Shown one piece after another: positions 35,618-46,335 of a stretch of 64,000 bases of DNA. This DNA is from Loripinus fragilis (taxonomy: Eukaryota > Mollusca > Bivalvia > Lucinida > Lucinidae), in the NCBI GenBank assembly GCA_964019695.1, contig OZ026526.1, forward strand, positions 12,235,754-12,299,753, read 5' to 3'. Both the position numbers and the translations under genes were made by a program. The notes beneath the pieces are model-generated. The model made no database searches and was not told where the DNA came from. It worked only from the letters and a program-made list of their open reading frames with translations. Each line of letters starts with the position of its first letter. Positions within the stretch are counted from its first letter, which is position 1.

Positions 35618-35883
35618 AATGGGTGGTGATGGTGGTGGTGGTGGTTGTGGTGGTGGTGGTGGTGGTGGTGGTGGGTGGTGGTGGTGGGTGGTGGAGGTGG
35701 TGGTGGGTGGTGGTGGTGGGTGGTGGTGGTGTTGGGTGGTGGTGGTGGGTGGTGGAGGTGGTGGTGGTGGGTGGTGGTGGTGGGTGGTGGTGGTGGTGGT
35801 GGTGGTGTCGGTGGTGGTGGTGGTGGTGGGTGGTGGTGGTGGGTGGTGGTGGTGGTGGTGGTGTCGGTGGTGGTGGTGGTGGT
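35618..35883. repeat. (GTG)n microsatellite, right arm
   Basis: Mirror of 28263-28530. Confidence 0.95.
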
Positions 35884-35946
35884 TACAATGATCCAATGAT
35901 CGTAAGAAGGATGACACCCGTATGATGGTAGAGAAACAGAGACAAA

Positions 35947-36036
35947 ATGATCCGGTGTTTGATCTGCAACCAGTCCTATAGTAGGCGTGATGCATTGCAA
36001 GGACATGAATGCAATGTCCATGGACGGAGGGCGTAA
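35947..36036 (+). CDS. C2H2 finger micro-ORF 1 (right arm)
   Basis: 29 codons, one C-x2-C-x12-H-x4-H finger. TAA at 36034-36036 overlaps a GTAAGA donor-like site at 36033. The frame then stays open to 36156. Mirror of 28112-28201. Confidence 0.4.
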   Translation: MIRCLICNQSYSRRDALQGHECNVHGRRA

Positions 36037-36130
36037 GACAGCAACTTCGGACTGGAATTCATTGAGATACTAAAGGACGAACAGCAAATAATTGCGCAAT
36101 ATGCTCCTAAGTTAGCCAGACGCCATATGC

Positions 36131-36715
36131 ATGGCGAGGAGCCCGTTCTACGTTGATGGACATTCATATCCCTCTCAGCCTTTACGACCCAATTACGAAG
36201 CAGATCAGTACATGGACTGTTACAGAACGCTGACGTGCTTTCGGAAAGATATAAACGTTAAACGAAATGACTATGTTAAAGGCTATTGCTTATACGCGTT
36301 GGAGATAGATCCTTACTACTCATTCAATGTCAAGAGACAAGGGCACTGCCGACTAGAAATGAAGTTTGCCAAGCCCTTACCGGAAAGCGACACCTTGATC
36401 CTATACGCTACCTTCCCAGAAATCCTGAATATAGACTCCTCCAGATCCGTGTTCGTTCGATACATGAGAGGCCGTAGATACCCTTTGTATATAGAAGAAC
36501 GACACCGCGCTCTAGGACGTGACGCTACCTTCTCGTGGTCTAGGGCGTTGACTCACCCTCCGAGGTGTAACCGAACGCGTCACAGGGGCCGCCATCTTGA
36601 TTTCGTGGGGGCCGCCATCTTGGTGTCGTGGGGGCCGCCATCTTGGATCGGAAGTCGTGGGGGCCGCCATCTTGGACCGGAAGTCGTGGGGGTCGCCATC
36701 TTGGACCGGAAGTGA
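36131..36715 (+). pseudogene. F54H12.2-like protein, C-terminal fragment (right arm)
   Basis: Mirror of 27433-28017, reading outwards towards the element tip. Acceptor-like CCCTCTCAG ends at 36178, immediately before the conserved PLRPNYEADQY block, which suggests a terminal exon of a spliced gene. It keeps all blocks listed for the left copy, with Phe instead of Ser in the ILYAT(S/F)PEIL segment. No N-terminal part of the family is found in the arm. Confidence 0.6.
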
Positions 36716-36720
36716 CGTCA
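36586..36720. promoter_or_regulatory. ETS/YY1 array plus CRE at right tip
   Basis: Five YY1-like cores (GCCGCCATCTT; the last reads GTCGCCATCTT), then CCGGAAGTGACGTCA. Mirror of 27429-27563. Confidence 0.55.
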
Positions 36721-36748
36721 AAAGCGCTAAAGTGGCACCTATACTACT

Positions 36749-36754
36749 GGTGTG
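36749..36754. other. Target-site duplication GGTGTG, right
   Basis: Direct repeat of 27394-27399. The following GTTC completes the target as it stands uninterrupted at 37153-37167. Confidence 0.8.
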
Positions 36755-36766
36755 GTTCGGGAGACT

Positions 36767-37145
36767 CCCAGGGGGGGGGGGGGGGGGGGCGGATACTCTT
36801 ATTTTTTCCGCATACGTAGGCTCGGACCCAGGGTCTACCGTTCATCCCAAAAAAGTATCACGAATATCAAGCACCCCAAAAAAATATTTGAAATTTTAGC
36901 AACCCAAAAAAATATCCCAATTCTGTACCTTTGACCTTAAGAAAAGACCCTAAAATGCGTAGAAATGACCACTAAATATAGTCCAATTTTGTGATGACCC
37001 CAAAAAATATCCACAAAATCTTCACAAAAAATATCATTTTTTCTGGAAACCCCCCAAAATATCCAAATTAAAAATTTTGACCCCCAAAAAATGGTCCGAG
37101 CCTACGTATGTATGAAAATATCAGAGTACCCCCCCCCCCCCTGGG
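36767..37145. mobile_element. CATACGTAGGCTCGG-type MITE, copy 1
   Basis: About 380 bp. Ends GGG(G)n..ATACTCT and AGAGTACCC(C)n. Subterminal CATACGTAGGCTCGG is mirrored as CCGAGCCTACGTATG. The interior is a string of 'cccaaaaaatat' phrases. It is flanked by two similar ~30-bp segments starting GGTGTGGTTC and CATACTGCATGGGTGTGG. Confidence 0.75.
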
Positions 37146-37246
37146 CATACTGCATGGGTGTGGTTCTGAAGACTCCGCATGCGTGTGAGTTTACGTATAT
37201 GATAAGTAACGTTACCACGATTCATTTTATGCTTCAAATTTCAGGT

Positions 37247-37335
37247 ATGGCTATAAAGGGAAGCATGAAATGCCGTTTGCTGTTTGGAATAGCTTTTGTT
37301 CTGTTTACCAATGCAGGGGCTGCAACAACACAACC
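37247..37335 (+). CDS. Exon 1: signal peptide
   Basis: MAIKGSMKCRLLFGIAFV followed by LFTNAGAATTQ: a basic start, an ~11-residue hydrophobic core and a small-residue cleavage region (NAGA-A). Donor CC|GTAAGT, phase 2. A CAG three bases before the ATG (AAATTTCAG|GTATGG) could be an acceptor for a 5' untranslated exon. No promoter recognised. Confidence 0.8.
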
Positions 37336-40300
37336 GTAAGTACCCAAGATTTTTGGCTGCTAATCACCACTAAATGCCAATCGTCTCTGTAGTACAGGTA
37401 AACAGTGTAGAAACAGAGCGGTCTGATTTGGGACGGCACTGTTTGTCTGTATGCCGAAATTAGTCCTTGACGTAAACATTTACATGCAGCAGACGACTTT
37501 AGCAGACAACATTTTCAGATGCATTTTCTCGTAGCAGGCGAAGGGATGATATATTGCTTCCTCTTTCTTCAATGAGAGTCACACCGGGTAGAGGGGCAAT
37601 CGAAAACGTTATCAACAATCGACGAATGCGGATCAAAAATCGATAGAAACAGTGTTTCCGACAAATGGCAATCGAAAACACTGTTTCTATTGATTTTTTT
37701 ATCTACATTCCTCGATATTATTGGTGTTTTCGATTGCCGCCTACCCGGTGTGAGAATTGTTACCGAAATTTTCTTCGCAACGTTCTCGAACTTTGTAGGC
37801 CTAAAGGTTCGAAGATAAGGCAACCGCATGCATTTTCATCCAGTTGAAGTTCTATTAGAAAAAAGATGGATATATTGTAATCTGTCCTGTCCGTTCGATA
37901 TGGAATTTGGGTCAAATGTCAAGGTCAAATGTTCTTGAACTTGAACTATTTTATTTTTTATATTTAGCACAATGATTGCCTATTCATGTCGATAATATCT
38001 ACATGTAAGTAAGTAGTTTATTCAAAACTTAAGCATATACAGCTCATCGTTATTGTGACATATAATAACAATACAAACATATATAATAGCTAATATCTTG
38101 AGATAAAGATATAACCTTGGAGTCAAAGGTCAAGGCCAAATATATTTAAAACCTGTCTGCGGCTTAATATAATGCGAACATTGCCGAGGGTATTCACAAT
38201 TGGCATGATGTGTACAGTCACGGGCACTTTGTGACATCGCCGATTAAAACCGTGCATTACCAAAAAAATATCATGTCAAAGTTAATTGGTGCAACTTTAC
38301 CAAGCTTTCGGGGATGAAAAGCAAATAGCAATATACAATAAAACATTATGATGATTAAACCTTTGATTCTCAAGTAGAACACTTCTAAAGTGAACATAAA
38401 TTTTAAAATGTCACGATTCCCAATGACGCTAACGTTTACGTTCCCGAAAAATGACATCTCGATTTGTCTTTGTGATTAAATGACTACCATACGAAAACAA
38501 CAGAAACCAGGCAGCAACAATAAAATGTTTATTGCGTAAATCAGTTTGTTTAATTTGTTACCGTTTTATGATTGTAACTTCTATAGTTTCGCGTAAATAA
38601 TTCTTGCAAAAAATCTGGAAGTACATTTATTCAAATGGCGACGTCACAAGGTGGCGATAACGAACATTCCAGAAACTGCTATTACATTGGAGTCAAAGGC
38701 CAATGTCCAGTATGTTTAAAATCTGTCTTACAAATAGAAGTTAGGCGATAAGGAAAAGAGAATTGGTTGTTTCACCTGCTTTAAATAACGCGTGTATCTT
38801 TGTCTGTTTGTGTCATAATGTCTTTTCCTTCACGTTACCATATATTTGTCTGTGATTGTGCCTTTTCCTGTCCATACCCTCTTCCTTCTATTCTGATCGA
38901 ATGTCCCATACAAATTGATACAATAAGTAAGGGACTGTCCATTGTACACTTTAACATGCGCGGATCCAGAAAATTTTGTCAGAGGGGGTCCAACTTTGAC
39001 GATGTTTTTTTTAGTTGATGAGGGGTGGGAGGGTTCAAATACCACTATAAGCGGGCCATCATCGGTCCACCTGAGAAACGCCATTTAGATGGCGTTTCGC
39101 TGGCGTGCCATTTAGATGGCGTTTCGCTGGCGTGCTGATGATGGCTCAACATTGAATGATGGCTCGGTAGCTTTGCGAATTTTTAGGGGATCTGGACCAG
39201 AATTGCTAAGAAACCCTATATTTTTGTGTTTTTTCAGGGGGGGGGGGGTCCGGGACCCCCTGTCCCCCCTCTGGATCCGCACTTGTTTTACGGACCACAA
39301 GTAGAATTTTCTTAATTATAAGGTATATTTGCCACTGAAGGTTATTTTAATCTTAGCAAACAGTGCAGACCCTGATGAATTGCAGCATGATGCTGCATTT
39401 CATCTAGGTCTACACTGATTGCCAACATAAGCGTTTAGGGGTTTCCAGAATACAACTTTGGGTTGCACAAATTTTATCAGATTAGTATGCAATCGTCGTT
39501 TGACTTTTGTGAATCTGTATCCCTTGTTTTTGGCCATCGTAATACGAGTGAAAGTGATATAGCCACAAAAATTGCAAAATTTAAACGTTTTTACAGTTCC
39601 TACGTGATCATGGCACCTGACCATTTCCGGCCAAATCAAGCATTCAGAGTGGCTGTAAACATCATACGACTGGATGACGGACCATTCGAGGTGATAGCTT
39701 CCATACGAAACAACGGAACAGAAATAGTGACTGCCCAAAGTTCGTTTTCTCAACCTGGTACAAAAACAATAGAGCTGAAGGTAAGAACATTGACGTCATG
39801 ACGTCAAACCTATTAAGGACACCGACCTCGATACGGCTGGGCATGCGACGCGCGCATCTTCCGTAAATAAATTGACGTCGTAGCCTACAGTTTCTGCGAG
39901 GAAAAACGCCAAATTACTTCAAGTTAATGAGCGGTAAATAACGCATTTTTGGAAAAAAAAAGGAATGTCAGTAAATCAGCCAGGTCATATACGAACTATC
40001 TGAGAACAAATATCTACTAGGGTCATTACCGGTACCTTCGGACACCTTAACGGTTCCCAGCTTATAGCGGTTTCTTGGTTAATCTCACACTATGGAAAAC
40101 TACTTGACTGAATAGACCAATGTCTCATGTAACAGTTTACACTAAGCCGGGGTCCAGAATATAACTATTTACTATTAATACAGACCAATAGTAATGCTCC
40201 GTCGGGTGTATGGTATCTTCGGACAGGGTCTGGTACCTTCGGACACCCATGATGGTACGATCGGACAATAGCCTTATCTGCCCAAAACAATAGTTAGTAT

Positions 40301-43300
40301 GAATTACAACGAGCGCTACACTTACATTAAGCCTTTGTATGCTCTAAAATGTTGCAATAAACATAATTTACCTCGGACCCAGTATAAACGGTGTTTATTG
40401 GGTCCGAGATTTTACTAACAAACTTTACCGTCAAGTTTACAGCGACTCGCCCGAATTTTTCAACTTTAGCGTCAGCCTAGTACCGTCATCTGTGGCTCAG
40501 CATTATAATGGTTCCTCTCTTGACCGTATGAGAATGAGAGATAAAGTTTGTTTGTATATGCATAGCTTCATTTTCTTCATGTATAGTTAGTTCCTGGCCA
40601 TTGTCCGTACTTGTGTTTCCTGGGCTAATGCCACACATGATAAGCTTGTTGAATTTTAATATTTTAAGCGGGGGTGGGTGCATGTTGACTGATTTTGGTC
40701 AATTTGATGGTTATGCTTGAACAAACAACTGTAGAAATTCATTACAGTTACCATCACTGTTCTTGTGTTGTAAAAATGACCACTATTGAAAGTACTATAC
40801 ATTTCCAAAATATGGCCATCACAGATTTTAAACGAGGCCAAAATTTAATATGATATGTAACACATACCTTTTAAGTAATCAAATGCCACTTTTTATCATT
40901 TTAATAATTCTAAAAGCCTTCCTCGAGCCTTTAGGATGTTTGGAACAATTTGCCACTGACATTTACATTCTAATTGAGCCAGTACACAAGATTTTGTTAC
41001 TTATCACATGGCCATCGACCAACGGAGGGTCGGACAAGCCTGCACTAGCTAATATCCAGACTCGCCAGAGACTCTTGATCGGTTTCGGCTTGTATAAATA
41101 AAGCATATTGGTGAAGATGGAAAACTCAGATCAAAATTTAGACCTCTAGCCCAAAGGTTACAAAACTTTTTTCGTACTCAACTCAACTGTGCACGAAATT
41201 TCAACTGCTCATAAAAACTAAACTACCGACGAATAAAGAAGGTCATTGCTTTAAGTCTCTAAGCTGTTGTACATATAATGCTAATAAATGTTAAAATGCC
41301 AACGATTGTTTAACATTTATGAGCTGGATACGTTTCATGCTCAGCTGGGTTGAGTATGAAAAAAAGTTTTAAACCTTAGGCCCTAGTCCTGTATGGACTT
41401 TTATAGAAGACGTTTGCACATATATATATACGATGATAAGGCTTACAAAAATCTCGTGTGCTGGCCTAATTAAGTTATGAGTCTATTCGCACACTTTCCT
41501 ATAGTTTCATATCTGGGCCAGAGCATCAACAAATACAGCTCACTTAGGGAAACTGAACAGGTCAGTCTTTGCTTTCATGTGCGGATCCAGAGGGGGAGTA
41601 GGGTGTCCGGACCTCCTGGAGAATCACATACAATGTTGAGGACTAAAAATGATGAGCTGTTTTCTGACAGTCGGGCCTGGACCCCCCCCCCCCCCGGCAA
41701 AATTCCTGGATCTGCGCATGGCTTTGCACTCGGTACTTATAACCACGGTTCAATATAGAGTCCGTGATATTCCTGTTAAAGGACTTTGGGCTTCGAGTGT
41801 ACTGATGCGCCCGCTTACCTGTCGCCTGAGAAATCACTTTGCATACATGTACATGAAATGTCATTCTTTGGCTTATTTTTATAAAAAAAAGTTCCAGCTG
41901 CTGCTGGGTAGGAGAGGGGGCTACGCACTGCAAAATTTAATTTTGAAAACCTTATAATATCAGCCGATCCTCATGATGACCCTATAAATCATATGCATTG
42001 GGGTAAATGAGCATTATTATTAATGTTTCTTGTTATTGAAACCCATAACGAATTTGGTACAGCTCCAGCATACATTAAGGCTAGGTTGCACGTGGAAAAT
42101 AACATCTTGTCACCTTTATACACTGGGGCAGCACTCTTGAGGGAACAAAAATATGTGTCCGATTGTACCGGTATGTGGTTTGCCAATAGTCTGGTATCTT
42201 CGGACAGCTAAATTTCATCTCATAATTGCCATTTGACTCAAATATAAACTGAAAACTATATATTTTAGTTTACATAAATATATCTTAGACACAACGGATA
42301 CATAAATAATCGGGATGCAGTTATTTGATTGTGGTTTAAGCAATATTTTAATATGTACCCCCTTGGTGCCTCTCGGAATTGGTTTGGTTTATTTTCGCGC
42401 CAAAATGGTTGCTGTTTACGTATTGGATTTTCGTCCAATCAAATAAGGTATTATATACGTGCTACGAAAGATATTCAGCTAGTTGCAAACAGGTATTTTA
42501 TTGGTTATTTTGGACAATTAGCGCCTGATTGATGTCACTGAAGCGCATTTGTGTCAGGAAAGAAAAGCTGAAGTGTCCGAAGATACCCCACTGTCCGAAG
42601 ATACCGGTAATGACCCTAGGTTAAAGTGATTGAAAGCAGGAATTTTCGTGAAACTGGACTGCATATTCACTCCGAAGTCGACAGCGATTTTAAATTGCAG
42701 TTGCGATTATAAAAAAATCGGATAGTCGGCAATTGTGCCCCTTTGATTATTCTACTCCGTGTGCAATAACAAAATGTGGGAGGTCATATAAAGCACAGGA
42801 GCTTGAAGTTCTGTCCTTAAATCACCCCTATAGCCTCAAAACCAAAAGCTCACAATGTCATTACGTAATGACATTATGAGAATTTCGGTTTTAGGGTTTA
42901 GAAGCGATTTAAGGATAGAACTTCAAGCTCCTGTGTATAAAGTGAGTTCTTTAACCGATAATGTCAAAATAAATCGGGCAAAAAGCTCTCGGTTGAGCAA
43001 ATCAAGCGTAGCATCATTCCACCTGATGCGGGAGCGCAGTGACTCATTGGTAGAGCGCTTGACTCGAGACCGAGGGACCGCGGGTTCGAGCCTCACCGGC
43101 GTCACTGCGTTGTGTCCTTGAGCAAGAGCATTAATGCTAGCTTAGTACTGGTTCAACGCAGGAAGAGCCGTTCCTTCGTAACTGAAAGATTTTTGATGGG
43201 AGGTAAAGAATCAAATCAAACAAACATTCCACCGGATATTCTCATGTGTGGATCCAGAGGGGGGGGGGTGCCCGCACCCCCCTGGAAAATCACATGTTAT

Positions 43301-46300
43301 ATGGGTTTCTATAGAAATTAGCATTTGGACCCCCTGGAAAATGTTGGACCCCCTCTGAATCCTTGTAAAAGTATAGTTTTCTCTGTTATAAAACCATTGG
43401 ACCCCCTTAGTAAACTGTAAAATAAGTTGAGGACTAAAAACATTAACCACTACTTCTGCCCTTTCTCTACCTCTGTCCTGGTGAAAATAGGAATTCGAAA
43501 AGCGATTGTCATTGTGAATTTATATTGGTGGTATCCCTACATATTTTATTGAAACGTCATAGTAATGAATATACAGCCCAGGGGTACATGTAGGTTCAAA
43601 AGTAAAATATGTGTGTGGATGCTTGCATGTGCAGATCCAGATTTTTCTGCAGGAGGTGTCCGGACAATAAAACAAGGTCTTAGAGTGAGATTTTTTGCAA
43701 TCCTCAACCTTACAGTTTAGCCGTTAGAGGTGGTTTGACTGTCCAACGTTTTCAGGATGGGGTCCAATTATTTTCCAGGCATGATTAGTGACAGTGGGGC
43801 TGAGGGTATTGTCAAATTGTTAATTCCTAAAAAAATCTAGCAATATCACTTGCATTTGTTTTTCTTTTTTTGTGTTGGAGGGTGTGGATATTGACTACAG
43901 CCAATAAAATTGATTCTGAGCATACACGAGATTATAAGAGGTTACTCCCGGTATGCGAAGCTGAAATATTACGAGATTACAGAAAAAAGAATTGAAGTTT
44001 TCTCATCTTTTTATGTTGATTTTTGATGTTTTTCAGCTAAAAGTGCCAAAAATAGCTAAAAAGGGTACCTTGGTGGTTTGCTGATGTTCATAAAGACGGA
44101 TAATCTTTCAATAAATATGACAATACAGTCTTGAAGATAGTAAATCACACCATTGCTTTTTGAAGAAAATTCAAAGATATGCAGAGAAATAACAGGAGAT
44201 ATGATTATTTTATCTTCAACATACGTCAATTTTGAAAGCTCAGCCACCATTTAGCCACGACAACGTATTACCATATATACATTTACCTGTATGTAAGTGA
44301 CTAGTCCATGTTTATTGGGTCCGAGAGCATGTGCATGGCGATTTATATAAGCACTAAGGAATAATCGGTCCTAAATTCTTACATAAATCGCCATGGGCAT
44401 TCTGAATACTTAAAATTGATCTAATTCTATAGTCCTTTAGGCATATGGCATGTTTTGAGAGTTTTATTCATTGACCAAGACCCCTAACCGGGGTGCAAGT
44501 CAAAACATACGAACAAATAAACATTTGAGGAAAGTTTAAAATATGATTACGAGAATCAGCATAATCTCCTCAGTGGGTATTCATGTCTACTTAAAGCAAA
44601 CACAGTGAGACCTCCAAGCAATTAAACACCACTTTAGATGAGAATAGCCAGGCCTCCAGATAAGAGTGCATATTGGAATATTATTTTCTTTATTTCTAAT
44701 CCAAAACATATGGTGTGGGTACTCAAAAGAACCGTCTCAATGAGACGGTCCCCTTAAGCACCCAAAACACATATTCAAATTAATGGATAAGAAAATAATT
44801 AAAAGTTTACGCAAATAAAATTTTCTTATCTGGATCTATGAATAGCAATACAAAACATATGGTGTGGGTATTCAAAAGAACCGTCTCAATGAGACAGTCC
44901 CCTTGAGCACCCAAAACACATGTTTAAATTAATGGGTAAGAAATTCATTAAAAGTTTACGCAAATAAAACAGGCAGGCCTCCAGATAAGAGTGCGTATTG
45001 GAATATTATTTTCTTTATTTCTCATCCAAACATATGGTGTGGGTACTCAAAGGAACTGTCTCAATGAGACGGTCCCCCTTGAGCACCCAAAACACATGTC
45101 CAAATTAGTGGGTAAGAAAACAATTAAAAGTTTATGCTTAAAAAATTTCCTTAAATCAAATCTGGATCTATGAATAGCAATACAAAACATATGGTGTGGG
45201 TACTCAAAAGAACAGTCTCAATGAGACGGTCCCCTTGAGCACCCAAAACACATGTCTAAATTAATGGATAAGAAATTGATTAAAAGTTTACGCAAATAAA
45301 ACAGCCAGGCCTCCAGATAAGAGTGCGTATAGGAATATTATCCTCTTTATTTCTCATCCAAAACAAATGGTGTGGGACCTCAAAAGAACCGTCTCAATGA
45401 GACGGTCCCCTCGAGCACCCAAAACACATGTTCAAATTAATGGGCATGAAAATAATTGAAAGTTTACGCAAATAAAATTTCCTTATCTGGATCTATGAAT
45501 AGCAATACTTCAGTGCAAAACATGAAGAATGATAACTCATGCAGAATGTATATGGTTTCAATACTCATCAGAGTATCTTGACTAGTTCCATGATGACTAG
45601 ATGCACAAAAATTCATTAACATGTATTATAATTGCTGTGAGATCCATAATATGCCTGTGAGATCTATACTAAATGGTGTAACAAACACCTATATATTCCT
45701 GAAAATTTCTTGGAATGTCTTTAGCACTATTTTACAGTATTTTGCTATCTTGAATAGTTCCTGAGTATCACTTGAACACATAAGGCACCTAAAAGTATCA
45801 GTATTTGGTCTAGCAAGCAAGTTCCTTGGCAGATAAACCCTTCTAGCTTTTTGTATTATACCTCATGTTGTTAATTGTGTTGACCTACTGTTCATTCACG
45901 ATATCTTGGCTCAGAGAAACCGTTAGATAGATTTTACCATTACCTTGATATAGGGGTGCTTCGTCTTAGATGAATAAGGTACCAAACAATAAACGTGAGT
46001 CTTGTTCAACCAGTCTGAGTGGTGTAGAGGATACATGCAACGCCGAGAGCTCTCAATAAGCCTTTCATGGAGGTTCGAGACCTCAACGGGTATTTTCTTC
46101 TTTTTTCTCTGATAACATTTTTTTCTTTATGTTATTATGCATTTCAAACCACTCGTAAACCCCATGCTCACATTTTCCACTGAACTGTTGTAGATGTCTT
46201 TATGTCTTATTGGAAGGCCATTCGATCGCAAGCGGTAGAAATTGCTGCATTTGTGTGAAAAGTATACGAGGAAGAGGCAACGAATGTTGTATTCACTGCA

Positions 46301-46303
46301 CCT

Positions 46304-46335
<32 letters not shown>

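Larger units (their letters stand above)
27400..36748. mobile_element. 9.35-kb Polinton-like palindromic (snap-back) element
   Basis: Begins AGTAGTATAGGTGCCACTTT and ends with its reverse complement (..CCTATACTACT). Arms 27400-31424 and 32742-36748 are reverse complements over about 4 kb with very few substitutions. They differ mostly in minisatellite unit number. The centre 31425-32741 is unique. AG..CT termini and a 6-bp target duplication are hallmarks of Polinton/Maverick integration. Each arm carries a capsid-associated-type protein fragment and C2H2 micro-ORFs. No polymerase or integrase is present, so it must have been mobilised in trans. A plain assembly artefact is unlikely because the arms differ and the flanks show a clean target duplication. 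Confidence 0.75.
32742..36748 (-). repeat. Right 4-kb inverted arm
   Basis: Inverted copy of 27400-31424. Substitutions seen by eye include positions near 31049/33126 (G/A) and 31328/32841 (T/G). Divergence outside the minisatellite looks well below 1%. Confidence 0.85.
37336..39596 (+). other. Intron 1 with several MITE remnants
   Basis: 37361-37535: AGCAGACGA-family fragment. 37580-37752: hairpin with CACACCGGGTAG ends. 38955-39294: GGATCCAG element. 39351-39431: another palindrome fragment. The rest is unremarkable. Confidence 0.7.

Noticed and set aside
27400..36748. Assembly artefact (chimeric inverted read) as explanation for the palindrome
   Set aside because: Arms differ by substitutions and by minisatellite content, a unique centre exists, and the outer flanks carry an exact 6-bp duplication. 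Still worth a long-read check.
39463..39801. Whole 112-residue frame around exon 2 taken as one coding unit
   Set aside because: Only 39597-39780 shows family similarity and is bounded by TTTTTACAG and GTAAGA; the upstream 43 codons are intronic.
43040..43105. Possible tRNA gene
   Set aside because: Box A and B are present, but the segment is the head of SINE family A with a flanking target duplication; it lacks a proper acceptor stem.
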